A stretch of 64,000 nt of DNA from Mytilinidion resinicola (taxonomy: Eukaryota; Ascomycota; Dothideomycetes; Mytilinidiales; Mytilinidiaceae), in contig NW_022985445.1 of the NCBI RefSeq assembly GCF_010093595.1, forward strand, positions 310,001-374,000, read 5' to 3'. The notes beneath the pieces were generated by a model. That model was not told where the DNA came from, did no database searches, and was given only the letters and a program-made list of their open reading frames with translations. Below are positions 46,358-56,523 of this stretch, in pieces. How positions within the stretch are numbered: the first letter of the stretch is position 1; every line of letters starts with the position of its first letter. Position numbers and translations under genes: made by a program.

Positions 46358-48929
46358 TCATCCCAGTAATATTTCCCATTTCCAGTCTTGCATTACGCTG
46401 AGCCAATGAAGTTTCCCTCTAACTGTGTACTCTGTTTCGAGTATCTCAGTATCCAACTCTGTACGATTCTTGAGCTCTCCTCTTTCTGCTTTTACTGGGA
46501 CTAGTCTAGGGGTATCAAAAGCCCCAATACCGCCGACTGCTCTTCTCTTCGCACTTAGCTCCATCCAGTTGAACTGCTCGTCAATGACTGCTCCTTCGCT
46601 GGGGCACCCCCGTTTTAGCGATGGTGATGAAGACGACAAACTGCTCCGTCTCCGTGCTGCTTTGGCCTTTTCGGCGGCGTACGCGTCACGTCTTTTCCAC
46701 ACTTCGTCGACGACTTCCCTACATCGATCTATGATTCCAAGCTTCATTCGGCCTGCCATTGCATTCCAGCGGCCTCGTATCCACTCTCTATCGTCTTCAT
46801 CTTCCACTTCACACGCTGCGGCAGTAAGCGGATATATTTGAACTATGACTGCCCTGGAATTCGTGTCTACGAGCGTCAATTCGCTCAAAGCTTTCTTGGC
46901 AAGCATGGCGGAAGGAAGAGAAGGTACTTCGGGAACGGCTTGGTGGAGGTAAAGAAGTGTAGCGTATCTATAGGCTTCGGCGGTCCGCTTGGAATCTGCA
47001 ATAGACGTCGTTGGGTCTTCTGGGTCCACGATATCATCTGGAGCTGACCAACTGTCCAGCTGTGCTTTGAGCCCGATAGCCTGAGAAATTATGCTGGGAC
47101 CGTTGCTGTCGGTTTTCCGTACTCTTCGGACCAGGTTTGCGACCCGACCAACCAACGGGAACAGACGGCCCGCGGAACCCATCAGCGGGTCGAGATGTGG
47201 ATCCTGGGCGGACGCGCTGATCAGACTCGCAACCCTCTCAACATCATTCGACTCGTCCTCGTCAACGGATGTTAAGCGAGCTATCACATCCATGTATATC
47301 CAAGTGTTGCACAGAAATTTGAGACGAGTCAGCTCGTCTCCCGCAAGCGGTGTCTGCCGGTGTCGGGCCAGTGCTTGGTTGACCAAGATCTTCGCCCCTT
47401 TGATATGGTCGATTCCAGAGCAGATATGGGTGTCCCAGGACTCCGCAAAGGCAAGGACAAGCGTTGTTGCTATCGCGGCATCAAACTTCATGTTCTGAAT
47501 CCCTTTAGATAGCTTTTGAATCGAAGTGCGCATGTGCTCCAGTCCCTGCACTCTCATGGGTCTATTGTTTACAGAGTGATGGAACGAGGTCATCGAAGCA
47601 ATAGCATGATACAAGGCCGGCGTCTCCCGTGCCAGGGGCCAAATCAAGGTCCGCCACGGGTTTTCTGTTGGTCCATCCTTCACTGACAGTATGCCACACG
47701 TATTGCGGTCGTATCGGAGCACTATTTGTTCAGGGGAGTTTGGGGGAAACGTGGGTTCGAAGAGCAGCATGCCACTGTTCGAGTTCGAAGATGAGCTCGA
47801 GGAAGTAGATCCAGTCGGCGATAGCTGACCCGTCATCCAAAGCTCCGAGTCTGTATTGAAGTCGTGATTGCGCGGGATTTCCTCAACGTCGTCCCCGTCC
47901 ACTGATCCAATTGGTGGATTGTAGTATCCGGGCTGGAAGAATGACTCCGAATATTGCGAGCGGAAAGTGTAGTACTCGGCGGGTGGTGAGTGAAGGTCGG
48001 TCCCAGGTAGAAGCAAGTCAGCTAGTCGAGGCGACTGCCCGGACGCCGTACTTGATGGCGCTGTCGTCCTTGCGAGGGCGGGTTCAGGACTCAGCATCGC
48101 GTCAGCGTCGGCGAAGGCTCTCGGTGTGTGTGCATCTGAAATAGGATCGAACTGATCGGGAAGGAGTAGTGAAGCTGGTGGGGTCATGAAAGCAGGCGCG
48201 TTGGACATGGCATAGAGGTCACTCGCGTACGGGCGATATTCAACAAAAACATTCTGGAAAGCGGAAGTGGGAGTAGAGGTCTGCGCTGGAGGGTATCGAA
48301 TATCGGAGAAATCATTTGGCGATGATGTCCGGGTTGACGGCTCGGATTTGATAGTGCTCTCGTCCAGTGTGGTAGTACTATTCGAGTAGAACGACTGCGG
48401 GGTAAACGATTGTGGGGGAGGCGATTCTTCTTTACTTAGCAACGCATAACGGGGCGGTTTCTCGGGGGTTTTCGCACCCTTCTTCACCTTGTGAGCTGGC
48501 TGAAAGCTGGCGTCATCGAAGGCCCGCCATTTGAAGTCTTTTTTGTATCCGCCGCATGGCACGCCGCGGCGGGTACATTGCTGGCAGGTCGGCTTGGTTT
48601 CGTCACACTTCAAGCGCTTCGCCTTGCAAGTGCTGCAACCTGGGGAGTTTGTTCAGGTCAGCGTGCGGAATGTGAGACGGAACCCGGAGGCCTGGGAAGG
48701 CTGACCAGCCTTATCAGACGTAGGATAAGGCGAGGGAAGCGTGGTGCGGCCTACCATTGCGGCTCTTGGACTGCTTGCGCTTGGTGATGGGGCTGGCGCC
48801 GGCGATAGCCTGGGGCTTGGTGGAGTGGATCGGTGGGTGCCGCTGGTTCCTGGAGGTGGGAGGGTCGACGGGGCTATCGGCGGCAGAGGTGCGGTAGAAG
48901 GGCGACGGGATGCCGATGGCTTCTGCCAT
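46358..48929 (-). CDS. Zn(2)-Cys(6) fungal transcription factor
   Basis: Exons 48929-48755 and 48639-46358 give 818 aa. The intron (115 nt) lies just before the zinc cluster, joining KRKQSKSRNG to CSTCKAKRLKCDETKPTCQQC; the six cysteines follow CX2CX6CX6CX2CX6C. A Ser/Pro-rich linker covers about 90-340. The C-terminal half is of the Fungal_trans_2 type (ALYHAIASMTSFHHSVNN, YATLLYLHQAVPEVPSLP, VIVQIYPLTAAACEVEDEDDREWIRGRW). A nuclear regulator; targets unknown and no neighbouring pathway points to one. The frame is open upstream of 48929 too, but MAEAIGIPSPFYR is a normal start. Confidence 0.88.
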
Positions 48930-49910
48930 GTAGGCTAGAGGAGGCCAGATCGCTGGGCTTATTCGATATAGACGCTGGGGGGAGCAGAGGCGACGGGGCG
49001 GGTGTCGTGGGCTGTTTGCACCATGGTGTTGAGCAGTCGGCGGCTGCTCTTCTGTAGTGTGGAGAGGCGATCGAGGCAGGCACGCTTCGGGCGTAGCGCT
49101 GCAGGCCTGGGGAACGGCCACATACCGAACGGCGGGACCAAAACGGGGCGCGAGCAATCCGCCGGGCTGGGATCGACGTTATTTGCCAGGCCCAGCCACA
49201 AGGGCCGATAACCACCAGCTCTGGCGTGGGGTGTCGGCCAGCCCGTGGGCACAGAGTCAGGTCTGCATCTTCACCTTCACCCTGCGGCCCGCCTCTGTGC
49301 GCATCGTCTCATCGTCCCGAGTCTCTTCCACCAGCTGCCGCCCGTGGCTCTCTTTCACCAGCCACTAGCCACGAGTCACCAGCTACGCGACCGTCCTCCC
49401 GTCCTCCCGTCCTCCAGCTGCTATTTGGGATATGCCAGACGAGCGAGCCCTGATTGTGGAGTGGCTTGTGGCGGCACATATGGCATTCATGCACAAGCCA
49501 GCCGCGTTGTGGTCCACGTTCCATCCATTCAACCTCACTAACAAGCCTGGGGCGCTGTGGTCCTGAGACGGCCTCAGCCCGGTAGCCCCTTCGCCCTGCC
49601 TGTCATTCAGCCACGAGTGCAATGCACGCATACGAGCTGCCTCATTTGGCACGCCCGAAGAGTTGCAACGTAAAACTGCATCATTGAATAGAGCCTCCCG
49701 CCGCGAGTGATCCGCATCCCTCCTCTGCGTCCAGCAACCGCCAATCTGGAAATGCCTCTCCGCGTTTCGGGTCTTTCTAGCATCTAGAGCCTGTCTCATC
49801 ATCGCCTGCCAAGCTTCTTCCAAAGTCCCTTCACCGATGGCGGTTTCCGCCCGCCCGCTTCGTACGAACTGCTAGCCCGACCCCTTACCAATAGCTATAG
49901 AGCCTAGTGC
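48930..49910. other. GC-rich leader region of the Zn2Cys6 gene and MARVEL 3' flank
   Basis: About 980 bp, GC-rich near the factor gene. Several long frames on both strands overlap each other and show no family features. Confidence 0.5.
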
Positions 49911-50757
49911 CTATGCTCCATGTTGAGACCCCTTCCTGCCATGCGTGTACGTATCGAACCCTGGCAAGACAGCCGGCGAGGCAGCGGAATAACCTGCCGG
50001 GGACTTTATCTTCCCGCCATGGGGATCGTAGGGGCCGTCGTACCCTGCTTGGTACGATGTATCCCTCGCATTCCCCAAAAGAGGCTGGGCCTTGGAGTAC
50101 TTTGCGGAAGGCCGGACGCGCACATAAACAGCGACATCTAACGCAAATGCCGAGATGCAGCTCAACCTGCCTACTAGTTAGTCTTCAGCGTTACTTTGAT
50201 GCATTCGATGCATTCATCACTCTTGTCGTCCGATTGAATGCGGATCACTTACACTCCGAAGAGACTCGCCGCGAATAATAGCTTGTAAAGCCTACAGATG
50301 TTGATCCCGGTACTATTCCCCCACAAAGCATGGGTGCATGCATCGAGGATCGTCTCATTCATTGCGTTCGCCAGTAGTCCGAACCCTGCTACCCACAGAG
50401 CGCTTGCAGCCAGGTTGATAGCTCCATTGAACAGCGCCGAGAGCTTGTGACAGCAGTACAGTATTGTGGTCAGGACGAGGGTTGTAACGGTGACGAGTGC
50501 TGCCCCATGAAGCTAAGCCGCTATTAGCTTCATGCATATGAGGAAAACATGATAGCTCTTGCAAGGTTGAAGGGCTAAAGGGTTGCACATACAAAGAAGA
50601 ACATCCAGGGCACTCGATGGCCACCGTGCTTGATCAGCCATACGAAATAGAACATCTCTGCTGCAACGATTACGGATGCTAATAGCTGGCAGAAGCGGAT
50701 GCCATAGAAGGTTAATTTTGGATAAGATGTGGGGTGGTTCCGAGAGCCTGCGTGCAT
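49911..50757 (-). CDS. MARVEL-domain-like four-helix membrane protein
   Basis: Exons 50757-50593, 50512-50253 and 50166-49911 give 226 aa. Four hydrophobic segments: IRFCQLLASVIVAAEMFYFV, ALVTVTTLVLTTILYCC, NGAINLAASALWVAGFGLLA and YKLLFAASLFGVLSCISAFA. Short polar loops separate them, and a soluble C-terminal tail is rich in Tyr, Gly and Ser. Layout and the loop with a Trp-Gly near the fourth helix fit fungal MARVEL proteins, which act at the plasma membrane or in vesicles. The joins at both introns keep the frame; the C-terminal frame is otherwise unexplained. Confidence 0.8.
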
Positions 50758-51560
50758 CTTGACTGCTGATCAAATTTGAAAGACTCAAGCACGTAAGGGT
50801 AGGTTATACGTCCTGGTACAATAGGGAGAAGAGTAGATTATGAATCCTCAAGTTCTGGTATCCCGCGATGTTAAGGCGTCCAAGAAGAAGATTCTCGGTG
50901 CTTGCAGTCGGCAGCTGCAGGTAGATATACCTCAGCTGCATGTCTTCCTTTCCGAGAAGGCGTCGTCTAAAGAAATGCGCAATGCGTTATCCTATGAAGC
51001 CAAGGCAGCCATCTGGGCTGTGTGCGAGAAACGTGTTCTAGCCTTCGCGAATGGTCACGCTGGGTGGAGAGGCTCAAGCTGTCTGGAACCTCTCATCGAT
51101 ATCGCATTCAGCCACTTTTCTAAGTTTAGTGCGATCTGTCTCTGAATCAGTCTGCTGGTTTTTCTTGGCTATCGACCCTAGTTTCAATTTGCCGAACGGC
51201 TTTGCTGCCAAGTCATCGAGAGGTGGCTGAAGGAAATACGGACGCCGCGTGATTGGCTTCGCTGCTTCAGCTCTGAAGCCTTCTCGTTCCCCTCAAACCA
51301 TTCCTCTAAACCTGACCGCCTGTGTGGAGGCTTCAACGGTCTTGGAGCTTGCTGGGCAACAACAATGACCCGGAATAAATGCATCAAAGTCACAAGCTGC
51401 GCTGCGGCTTCTCAGCCGCCTGTCCATATGCCTCCGTCTGACGGAAGTCACCAGAGGAGCGTTGTCTCGTTCGACAATATAAGGAGGCCCCAGCTGGCCT
51501 CCACAGTCATCATTCTTGTATTTCCGTCTGTATAACGTAGTCCATTTAGTTGTACTCAAC
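50758..51560. other. Divergent spacer between MARVEL and astacin genes
   Basis: About 800 bp. A 101-codon plus-strand frame at 50840-51145 (SRDVKASKKKILGACS...) has no recognisable family and I leave it uncalled. Confidence 0.45.
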
Positions 51561-53025
51561 ATGTATTCTCTTCTAGTTGTGTTGCTTTTAGCCTTACCTC
51601 TAATTTCGTCTGTGGTGGCTCAGAACTTGACAAACTCAACCTATATCTACCATCCCATCCACAATATCTCCACAATCAACATCGAACTCTCACCCGGAAT
51701 CCTTGCCTTCAATGATTCCAGCAACAACATCACTATTCCCCCGGTAACGCAGCGCCTATCCTACTACGTCGAAGATGGCGTTGCAATTGTCGACGGAGAC
51801 GTCATATTCGGGACCGAGGACGAGCTACTGTTTTGGGTTGTGGGCGGGCACAACAAGCGCGCAGTCCAAGAATCCCACGCCGGCGATATACACAAACGCT
51901 CAATCTCGATCTTCCCCTACTCAGGCAACAAATGGCCGGGTGGGGTCATCTACTACAAGTGGGAATCTCAAGCCTCGAAAGACTTCCGAATTGTCGACTG
52001 GACTGAGGGAGTGAGGAGGTGGACTGACCGACTGCCATTCTTGAAGTTCGTCGAAGCTACGAGCCCAGACCCACAGATTATTTCCGGGGTGGTGACATTA
52101 AGGAGTAGCACTGGCACTGGCAGCTGCTCGAGCCCGATTGGTATGAGCACAAGCACTGTTTGGAATTACATCAAGTTGGATGACTGTGGTGCTGGTACCT
52201 ACGCGCACGAGATCGGTCATAGTAGGCCCCACCCCTCATCATCCCTCGAGTCTCTTAACTAATTGAGCCACAGCTCTTGGCCTCATCCACGAACAACAAC
52301 GTCCCGATCGGGATTCTTACATGGACCTCCACTGCGAAAACGTCTCCGACGACGAGAACGGCGTCAAGGCAGTCTACGGCGCCTTCTGTGAAGGTCTCGG
52401 CTGCAACTTTCGCATAAACTCCGTCACCGAAGCCGATTGGGCCGGTGCCTATGACGTCCTCTCCATCATGCACTACTCCATGTACGAGTTCAGCAAGAAC
52501 GGCCTGCTGACGCTCGTCCCCAAGCCTGGCATACCGTCCCCGCAGTGGCACAACCTCCCCACCCTCAGCGACTCCCGCCGCGTCTGCGACATCTACTGGG
52601 AAGACTGCAGGGGCGTTTGCGGCGACGGGATCCTCTCCCCGAACAACGGCGAGGAGTGCGACGACGGGAACAATATCGATGGCGACGGCTGCTCCGCTAA
52701 CTGCAAGATTGAGACGCCGGCGTGCCCGCTGCAGACCTGCGACCCGACGCCGGGTGCTAATGGGTGTGATATCAGCACGTCGTGCATCTCGCTCACGGGT
52801 GCTGTGAACGTGGGGGCGGGAGAGCATCTGTGTGCGTGCCGGCATGGGTTCAGGGCTGACTCGACCGATCCTAAGGATACCAGCGTGCAGGTAAGGCTGC
52901 CGTGGGCGGGGCAGGAGGGGAGGGTGTTTGTGAAGCCTGGGATCGCGTGTAATCAGCTTTGCGATGCGTTTCAGCTTGGGAAGGATGGATGTACGGAGGT
53001 GGTCGAGGAGCCGATGTGTTATTGA
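51561..53025 (+). CDS. Secreted astacin-like (M12A) zinc metallopeptidase with a cysteine-rich C-terminal repeat
   Basis: Exons 51561-52221 and 52274-53025 give 470 aa. Signal peptide LLVVLLLALPLISSVVA, propeptide to about 115, then the catalytic domain (WPGGVIYYKW...). The zinc site HEIGHTLGLIHEQQRPDR starts at 216 and is split by the intron; the Met-turn SIMHYSMYE has Met286. Downstream, CGDGILSPNNGEECDDGNN and DGDGCSANCK match the cysteine-rich 'disorganised' repeat known from myxobacterial surface proteins. An EGF-like CACRHGF stretch and a CNQLCDAF tail follow. Degrades extracellular protein; substrate unknown. Astacins are patchy in fungi. Confidence 0.9.
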
Positions 53026-53946
53026 GGGAGATGAGATGAGTGGAGGGAGGTTTGTGGGGAGTCTGATACCCCTAAAGTCTACCTTCATGTTACTGGCAGT
53101 TCAGGCGTTGTGTAGGGTTGATCCGTTCTTGAGGGTACATTTCGGAGTATAGCTTTGTAAAAGTACATTTTCTGGATTCAAATCCTGACTTCATGGTCCG
53201 ATTTGGCGTGTCCTGGCGTTCAAATGCCAAAATAGGATGGGAAGAAGCCCCTGCATGGTTCATCCAAAGCTAAGATACTAAGCTAGGGCCTTCGCCATTC
53301 TGAGCTGAGTAGGCCCACGCGATCTGAGGGGTCTCGTACGGAATATGTATAATTATACCTAGGTATTATAAGAATCCGGCGGTCGCTTATGATTGGCTGA
53401 TGTGTAGACATCACGTGATGTGCTACAACGTTCCTGCGGTTGAAAGTGGACAATTCGAGCTGTAGGAACTGGGATTAGGATCCACATTAAGTGTAACCTT
53501 ATGCGCTTCGTTGAGGTTTGATCGGTTGCGCAGTAATGAGCGAGAAATGCGGGCTGTCAGCTTGAAGATTTCTGATCATGACACTAATCAATGGGATTTA
53601 TGCACCGTCACGAAAGGACATTGCACCGATAACCTGACCGGCTTTCGAGAAGCCACCGAGTGAGGTGTAGCGCATAAATGTGGGAGTCAAGCTTTTTCGA
53701 ACGCTGGCGATCACTCCGTTGCGGCCGACGGACACTTGGAAACGGCCGTAGAAATGCACAGCCTACTGAAGCTTCGTCATCCCTGCAGCACGGCAGACAC
53801 AGGATGCCCGAGTCGCCGCATGCGGGGATGCTTGAGTTGATGCCTGGTGATACATAAGCACCACTAAGTGCTCATCTTCGAGCACACAGTAAGCTGCAGT
53901 TTTCGCACTTCCATCTCCATCAAGACATCACTAGGTACATCTCGAC
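53026..53946. other. Intergenic
   Basis: About 920 bp, no gene seen. It contains the perfect 14-bp palindrome ACATCACGTGATGT at 53408-53421, built on a CACGTG core. Confidence 0.5.
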
Positions 53947-55779
53947 ATGTCTTCCACAGAGGTGCTATCACCAGTGTACCGGTCGGGGTCATCGGCCATG
54001 TCAGAGTTGCACGGGGACGACCAGTTCTCGCAACAACACGACGAGAATCCATTGGAACAAGGTCAGACATCATCAATTCAAGCAACGCCAAGCCATCTTT
54101 CTCGTCACGATCCCATGGAACGTCTCTCTATCCAGTGCCCTCCCGAGCATGTCCAGGATGACGAACCTCCTCCACCTTACGAGGATCCATCCGCAGGAGC
54201 GCCTCAAATTGCGCCTATTGAGTACAGCTGTGAGAATAGCCCTCAATTGGTCCTACCTCCCCACGAAGAATTGGAGGCACCGGTGCCTCCTCCACGCAAC
54301 CCCAACAGACCCATCTCACAAATTAGCTCTCAACCGAGTCCGCTTAGTCCGGAGACCCAAGCATCAGCTCGGCCGTCGTTTCAAGGCTGTTCAAGCACCA
54401 GTTCCCACTCTGCCATTTCTCCCGAGTACATGGGGCCCGCACAGTTGGCTAAAGCCCGTGAAGCTGGTTTCGACATCATGCCCCCGGCGACGGAGCGCAC
54501 TGACTCTGCTTCCGGCCTTCCCAGTATCAACATCATCGCCTCCAATGAGCCGCTCCAACACATCCGAGAGGCCGGGAAGCTCATGGCGTATCTGATCCCA
54601 TTCCCGAAACCCAGGCTCCAAGGTGTAGATCCAGCCAAAGTCCCAAATCGATTTCTTGTCTACACGCCTCCAACTCCTCCACTCTCGAAGCCAGCACCGG
54701 GCGAAAAAGAGAGCAAATGGCACAAGACGCAAAGAACATGGCAGGAAGACGTGCGCAAAGCAACTATGAGCAACGCGTCCGGAGCTACTTGGAAAGGCTT
54801 CAAAGCTAAGACGACTCGAGCCATCGGAAGGGGCGTCTCGATGACGAAGACATCGAATCTGGAGTTTCTTGACCGGGTCTCAGTAGGGGCGATTGAATCC
54901 GCCGTCCCGCAATCTCCACCCTCGACACCAGATGCCTCACAAACAACAGAGTCGCCCAGCTCATTGCCAAGTGCCCTATCTGTGATGGGCGCAGGGGTTG
55001 ATTTTAACCCGAACGCTCCCAAACGCTCAAAAACAACAGTGACGGAGTCTAAGCCAAAAGCACTAGAAGATCTGACCCTTATCTATCCGCCTTCCCTACC
55101 GCTAGACCCCGAACAAATCCGCGCAGAGTTTGTCGAGTCTCTGCTTCGCACGCGCACCAAGTCGCAACGCGATGCCGTTGTCGCCTCATCCCTTCTCCCT
55201 TTCGCCGCTGCCGTCGACTTATCTCTTCTCCTGACCTTTGGTGGCTTGTCGGAGGTGTCCGCCGTATGGGCGCATTCCTCGATCCGCGGCGCCAAGACGA
55301 GCAAAAAGATGACGAAAGGGCTGAAGGCTGCAGAGGAGAAGCCAGAGATTCAAGGTTGCACCTGTGGAAACCACGAGCACGAGTTCGGCGCCGTGCACAA
55401 CGTCAAGGGAAAGAATAAGGGGATTCAGTTGTCTATGCAGGCGAACCCACGGATTGAGGTCCTGAGTCGGTATCTCGAGATGATGTGTCTACAACGCGAG
55501 TTTTCCATGTTTCCTCAGTTGGATGCGAGGATTGGAGATGTGAACGAGTGGGCCGTATTAGAAGCCATTGGATGGCAGCCGAAGAAGAGGGAGGGCTACG
55601 AACTGGATTTAGAGGACTCGAAGGGGCTGATCGAGCATCTCACTCCCGAGCAGGACGAGGCGTGGCAGGTACGGGAGGCAAAGGACGACCTTCGGCGGAT
55701 TATGAAAAAGGGTGCTAGCGAGTGGGTGAGCTGGTGTAAGAGCTATCAAAAAGATGCCGAGGCTGCTCTGAAGAAGTAG
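53947..55779 (+). CDS. Conserved-looking fungal protein of unknown function
   Basis: A 610-aa single-exon protein. The first 190 residues are Pro/Ser/Gln-rich and disordered, with PPPPYEDPSAG (a PPxY-type motif). A folded-looking middle follows (LMAYLIPFPKPRLQGVDPAK, FLVYTPPTPPLSKPAPGEKE, WQEDVRKATM). After a second linker comes a domain with SLPLDPEQIRAEFVESLLRT and a hydrophobic stretch LLPFAAAVDLSLLLTFGGL. A CTCGNHEHEFGAVHN cluster of Cys/His could bind metal. The acidic-basic C-terminus ends KDAEAALKK. I recognise the overall look from Pezizomycotina genomes but no named family. The PPxY motif would suit binding to a WW-domain ubiquitin ligase; this is inference. Confidence 0.75.
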   Translation: MSSTEVLSPVYRSGSSAMSELHGDDQFSQQHDENPLEQGQTSSIQATPSHLSRHDPMERLSIQCPPEHVQDDEPPPPYEDPSAGAPQIAPIEYSCENSPQLVLPPHEELEAPVPPPRNPNRPISQISSQPSPLSPETQASARPSFQGCSSTSSHSAISPEYMGPAQLAKAREAGFDIMPPATERTDSASGLPSINIIASNEPLQHIREAGKLMAYLIPFPKPRLQGVDPAKVPNRFLVYTPPTPPLSKPAPGEKESKWHKTQRTWQEDVRKATMSNASGATWKGFKAKTTRAIGRGVSMTKTSNLEFLDRVSVGAIESAVPQSPPSTPDASQTTESPSSLPSALSVMGAGVDFNPNAPKRSKTTVTESKPKALEDLTLIYPPSLPLDPEQIRAEFVESLLRTRTKSQRDAVVASSLLPFAAAVDLSLLLTFGGLSEVSAVWAHSSIRGAKTSKKMTKGLKAAEEKPEIQGCTCGNHEHEFGAVHNVKGKNKGIQLSMQANPRIEVLSRYLEMMCLQREFSMFPQLDARIGDVNEWAVLEAIGWQPKKREGYELDLEDSKGLIEHLTPEQDEAWQVREAKDDLRRIMKKGASEWVSWCKSYQKDAEAALKK

Positions 55780-56523
55780 GACGCTTATACCACAGGAAAA
55801 TGCTGGCGTTTGATCGGGGCTACTTTCATCTTTCCAAACTTCGTAATCCGTAGATACCACAAATTTCAATTCGACCCTATTTCTTCTTCTCCTGCTTCTT
55901 CCGCTTTCCTACTGGGAGATGTTTGCTGATGGTTCTAAGGTGGAGTGATTGATGAATGGAATTGAAGCATTAGGAAATCTAGATCAAACCACGAAACCAC
56001 GTTATTTCTATATAACGTGAAATAGCAAGCCATTACCTTCATTTAAATCGACAGGTTGATGATCGCCAATCCTGTTGGAATTTACCCTTGTATTCGATAG
56101 CTTTGCTCGCCGTGGGGATGGATTATTTTCTATCATATCCGAAATACCCGTTAATTTCTTACCTCTCCCGACCTTACTAGTAGTTAATGTGATATGAAAT
56201 TATTCAATACTTGGCGATTGGTGACGTAGACCAGCGTTGTGGATGCGAAAGATACCGAGCTGTAAGGCTGACGACGATCCCGCCGCAGACGCGAAGCACC
56301 CCAACGTTTTGCGGGCTGGATCCCGAAACATGTGAATGCTTCGCAGCGTGCCCCAGTATAATCAGGTTCACCGAGTTGCGCTCACGGTGACTTGCTTTTA
56401 ATAAGCTCTCTCGTCATCCACATTACTCCGCCCTCGCCGCCTTTTCTCCATGCATTTCCCAACCCGACACATCTCCTGAAATCCGCCGCTATCTATGGAG
56501 TCCCTTCGAAGACGCCCAACACT
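55780..56523. other. Intergenic: 3' flank and SEC59 leader
   Basis: About 740 bp, AT-rich in the middle (55960-56220); no gene seen. Confidence 0.5.

Noticed and set aside
52255..53088. 277-codon open frame on the minus strand
   Set aside because: Lies entirely antisense to the second exon of the astacin gene; GC-rich coding DNA often opens the opposite frame. No family features.
53175..53195. tRNA B-box-like GGATTCAAATCC
   Set aside because: No A box at the right distance upstream and no acceptor or anticodon stem can be drawn.
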